From contig JAMPIT010000541.1 in assembly GCA_026261815.1 (NCBI GenBank), forward strand, positions 248,001 to 312,000: 64,000 bases of DNA, given 5' to 3'. Of this stretch, positions 61,325 to 64,000 are shown in pieces. Position 1 is the stretch's first letter, and every line of letters begins with the position of its first letter. The DNA is from Monarcha castaneiventris obscurior. Lineage: Eukaryota; Chordata; Aves; Passeriformes; Monarchidae. Made by a program: the position numbers and the translations under genes. A model generated the notes under the pieces. That model saw nothing but the letters and a program-made list of their open reading frames with translations. It was not told where the DNA came from and made no database searches.

Positions 61325-61961
61325 TGTGCCAGTTTTGGCCAAGATCTAGCAATATATATCCTCTGGGAGAAAATCAGGTCCCGACCCACCCTTCCCCCCC
61401 CCCCCCCCCACCAGGTTCGGGAAAGAAAATCCTCGAAGGAAAGTGAAGGAGATAAAACCTATTTATTAACAAACACACAGGAAAAGGATAATAATGCTAA
61501 ATAGTAAAACCCCTCACTATAATGAGAAAAACCTGGGAAGAAATTAGAGTCCTCTTGTAGGTGTGGTTCCTCCTTCTCGCAGCTGCCGTGGGGGGTGGCC
61601 TTGGGCCCCCTCCGGGCCTGAAGAGAAGTTCTCCTGATGTGTTCTGATGTTGTTGAAATAGTCCAGAAGGGGGAGGGGGGGGGGGGGAAGAACCCACCAA
61701 AAGTCCTAGGAAGCGCTGGGGAAAAAAAAATGGAAGAAAAAAACCAAAAAAAAACTGGCTGAAGAGACAGGCAGGGAGCTCCCTCTGTGCTACCGCCGCT
61801 GGAGAACGCAGAGGAGTCCCTGTCTCTGTGTCCTTGGGAACTTGCTTTGAAAAGTTCATTTGTTTTTCCCTCCCCTCTCAAGCTCAGTTTAAAGGCACAA
61901 AACTAATTTTTTGGCATAGAGGTGTGATAGGGGATCCACATCATAGAGTCACCCCAAGACA
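61325..61961 (-). mobile_element. Solo LTR of an endogenous retrovirus, ERVL-like
   Basis: This is a 637-bp element with TGT...ACA ends, flanked by a 5-bp direct repeat atcct (61320-61324 and 61962-61966). A 5-bp duplication suits ERVL-type elements. Read on the minus strand it contains a poly-A signal AATAAA (within gttaataaatagg; plus strand about 61459-61466) toward its 3' end. It also has a C13 tract (plus-strand G-run 61675-61687) and a G16 run (plus-strand C-run 61394-61409). No internal retroviral genes flank it, so it is a recombined solo LTR. Orientation is inferred from the poly-A signal. Confidence 0.72.
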
Positions 61962-61966
61962 ATCCT

Positions 61967-62560
61967 TTAGAGAAAGGAATGCTGAACAACTTCCCTGCTG
62001 CTTTATTGCATCTTCAGCTCTGCCAGGCGGGTCTCTCAGGCTCTGGGAGGTTTGGAGCAGTGTTTCTCGACACAGAAGCTGATTAGGAAAGGTTCAGAGC
62101 AGGGTGTTTGGGCAGGTGAAAAGCAGAACTCCTTCAGCTGTGGCATCTCAAGTGCGGGATCAGGGAGAGCAGGGGCTGCTTGAGCTCAGAGCGCCGCTCC
62201 CTCCTACAGAGATAAGAAACTGCTTCAGAAACTGCTGATAAGGAAATAAGCAGGGTCTTGCTTCTTTTTGAAGTCAGTCTGTAACTTCAGATTCCCACTG
62301 GGAAAGGAAAACCTGATCTGATACCTTGGCCTCAAGATGTTGCCTTTGCTAATTGGGGCTTGGAATCTAAGGAAGGACAAGCAAAACATGGTCCAAAAGC
62401 CTCTTTTTGACACAAGAGCTCACTCCTAGTGCTTTCCATCGTGCCTGTTGTGTTCCTGAGGTTCTCCTCCTCCAAACACAGCTGTACCCCTCTTCTCTTC
62501 CTCCTCCATTTCAACCTCACTTTTCCATAGCTGGGAGCCTTCATCAGTGGATTCCCCCAG
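61967..62560. other. Sequence between the two solo LTRs
   Basis: About 590 bp of apparently single-copy DNA lie here. No retroviral coding sequence is seen, so the two LTRs are separate insertions and not one provirus. Confidence 0.6.
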
Positions 62561-62998
62561 TGATGCCTTCTCCAGTCACCTAGGAACAGAGACTAGACAA
62601 GAGTAAGGGAATAAAGGTCAGTGTTTATCTGAAGGGCCTTCAAGGTACACCCTGGGGGAGCCAGAGGCTGCTTCCAAAAATGGACCCCAAGATGGACCCC
62701 AGGTCACGAGTTCTTCACACCTTTATAGGTTTGGTTCATTTGCATACCACGGTTAATTCTCCAATTAAAGCCCCAGTTTAATGATGGAATTCCCCTCAGC
62801 TTGCTCCCCCCTTAGAGGCTTTGGTTTACACATTTTGGGCCTAGAAGAGCCTGGCTGTCCTTGAAGGCAAAGCCTGGAGAGGCTTTGTTACATCTACCTT
62901 GCACAAGAGAGCAGAAATTACAGGCTACAAGGAACTGCAGAGTTACACTCTAAGCAGTACAGAATTTGAAAATATAAAAGTTAAAACCTAAGGCATCA
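62561..62998 (-). mobile_element. Solo LTR of an endogenous retrovirus, 4-bp target duplication
   Basis: This 438-bp element has perfect 7-bp inverted ends, TGATGCC...GGCATCA. It is flanked by a 4-bp target-site duplication ccag (62557-62560 and 62999-63002). On the minus strand a TATA-type box (CCTATAAAGG; plus strand about 62721-62730) lies upstream of a GATAAA-like poly-A signal (plus strand about 62624-62629), the order expected of an LTR. A 4-bp duplication suits class I (gamma-like) elements. No gag, pol or env sequence is present. Confidence 0.82.
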
Positions 62999-63002
62999 CC
63001 AG

Positions 63003-64000
63003 TACAACTCCCAGCACATTTAATTTGTACAGACTGAACTGGCCTCAGTGGCCTGCCCTAAATCCTCTTTCTGTTCTTGAGGATTGCTCAGGTTCTGTTC
63101 TCCTTCCTTCAAGCCTCTTCCTTCACTGATTTCTTTCTACCTTTTCACAGCTCCTTTCCATGTACCTGCAAACACAGAGAACTGGATTATTGCAGCTTTA
63201 TTTTGGTGTTTATCTCTTCCTTGGGTGTGGCCTTTTGCCCATAAAAAGCCCTTGGTAAATGTTTGTTGTGGAACAACTGGGTGCTGCCATGGCCCCGTGA
63301 TCAGGTTGTGCCTCTCATTTCACCAACCCTGGCTGGCCCTGCTCAGTTTTGAACCACAGCCCCAGTCATGGGCTGTCTGAACCATGTCATCTTCCTGGGC
63401 AGAAAACAGCTGTCTAAACTGATTTAGTGAGTTTTGGTTTGGAGGCTTCAGGTGACTGGGGGTAGTACCCAAGCCTGGGGGCGGTGGGAGTGTGGTAGGT
63501 AATTTGTAAAAGCAGAAACTGGATGAGTTGAGAGGACAGAAAGTGTGATTCATCTGTTTGTGTCACTATTATAAACCTCAAAAAAAATCCCCAAGTGGTG
63601 GCTCTAGAACTGAGCTCAGCTGAGAGGTGGTTTTGATCACGGGAAGAGCTGCCAGTTCTTCTCAGGACTTCCAGACAGCCATGATCACTGTCAAATATAT
63701 CTGTACATGTGTGTACATGCAAAAAAGATTTACGTTTGTGATCCCTTATCTCATGACAGATGTGTCTTGCTTTACTGTGCCTCAGAACAGAGTCACTGCT
63801 GATATGTTTTCTCTGCTTTTTTACTGCCTGTCAGTCCCTCGGTTTTGCCATAAAGTGGTGGTTTAAAAAAAAAAAAAATTTAAATGCACCAGTGTGTACA
63901 TTTAGATGATCACATTCGTGGTTGCTGTCAGCAGATAGTTGAGATAAGCAAAAGCATATTCCAGATTGGAAGCTGGAAGGAGCAATCATCATTGCCCTGC
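63003..64000. other. Intron stretch at the right edge
   Basis: This is ordinary intronic sequence with a poly-A run at about 63866-63878. No feature was recognised. Confidence 0.55.

Larger units (their letters stand above)
27165..64000 (+). other. ABTB2: ABTB2 intron 1, 5' 36.8 kb
   Basis: The intron begins at GT 27165 and reaches the window edge. No plus-strand ORF matches the next ABTB2 segment or its ankyrin or BTB domains, so exon 2 lies further right. The intron is also very long in mammals. It contains the elements listed separately here. The rest is AT-rich single-copy DNA. Confidence 0.85.

Noticed and set aside
61459..61881. 140-codon minus-strand ORF
   Set aside because: It lies wholly inside the solo LTR and includes homopolymer-coded Pro and Phe runs. 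It is not a gene.
61325..62998. The two LTRs as the paired ends of one provirus
   Set aside because: They differ in sequence, terminal repeats and target duplication (5 bp against 4 bp), and no retroviral genes lie between them.

Overview
This is vertebrate nuclear DNA, most likely from a bird and probably a songbird. The evidence is split genes with GT/AG introns, two CpG-island promoters, several CR1 LINE fragments (the dominant avian retroposon) and two solo LTRs of avian endogenous-retrovirus type. The species call is inference. The gene identities are firm because the translated exons match known families residue by residue.

Layout. (1) 1-7644, minus strand: the 5' half of the catalase gene CAT. 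Exons 1-6 encode residues 1-237, and the remaining exons lie beyond the left edge. All six junctions obey GT/AG, and phase is continuous across them. Intron 1 carries two CR1 3' ends. (2) 7645-8240: CpG-rich CAT promoter with an inverted CCAAT box and, upstream, a 59-bp tandem duplication. (3) 8241-25620: an 18.7-kb intergenic spacer (ATG to ATG) with no convincing protein gene. It holds a three-copy tandem repeat of 227-255 bp (about 14911-15636), an orphan GC-rich block (about 17440-18070), and two CR1 fragments in opposite orientation (about 19900-21090). (4) 25621-26302: CpG-island promoter and leader of ABTB2, with GC boxes, two ATTGG motifs 31 bp apart, an octamer, a GC-rich direct repeat and a short uORF. 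(5) 26303-27164, plus strand: ABTB2 coding exon 1, residues 1-287 plus one base. (6) 27165-64000: the start of a very large ABTB2 intron 1. It holds CR1 fragments, microsatellites, a 58-bp perfect duplication, a candidate alternative last exon near 50.2-50.7 kb, and two solo LTRs with target-site duplications at 61.3-63.0 kb.

CAT and ABTB2 are divergent neighbours, as in mammals (human 11p13). CAT makes the peroxisomal H2O2-removing enzyme. ABTB2 makes a large ankyrin-BTB protein whose N-terminal part, encoded here, reads as an H2B-like histone fold followed by an H2A-like one. No functional link between the two genes can be read from the sequence beyond their shared spacer. I found no tRNA, rRNA or CRISPR.
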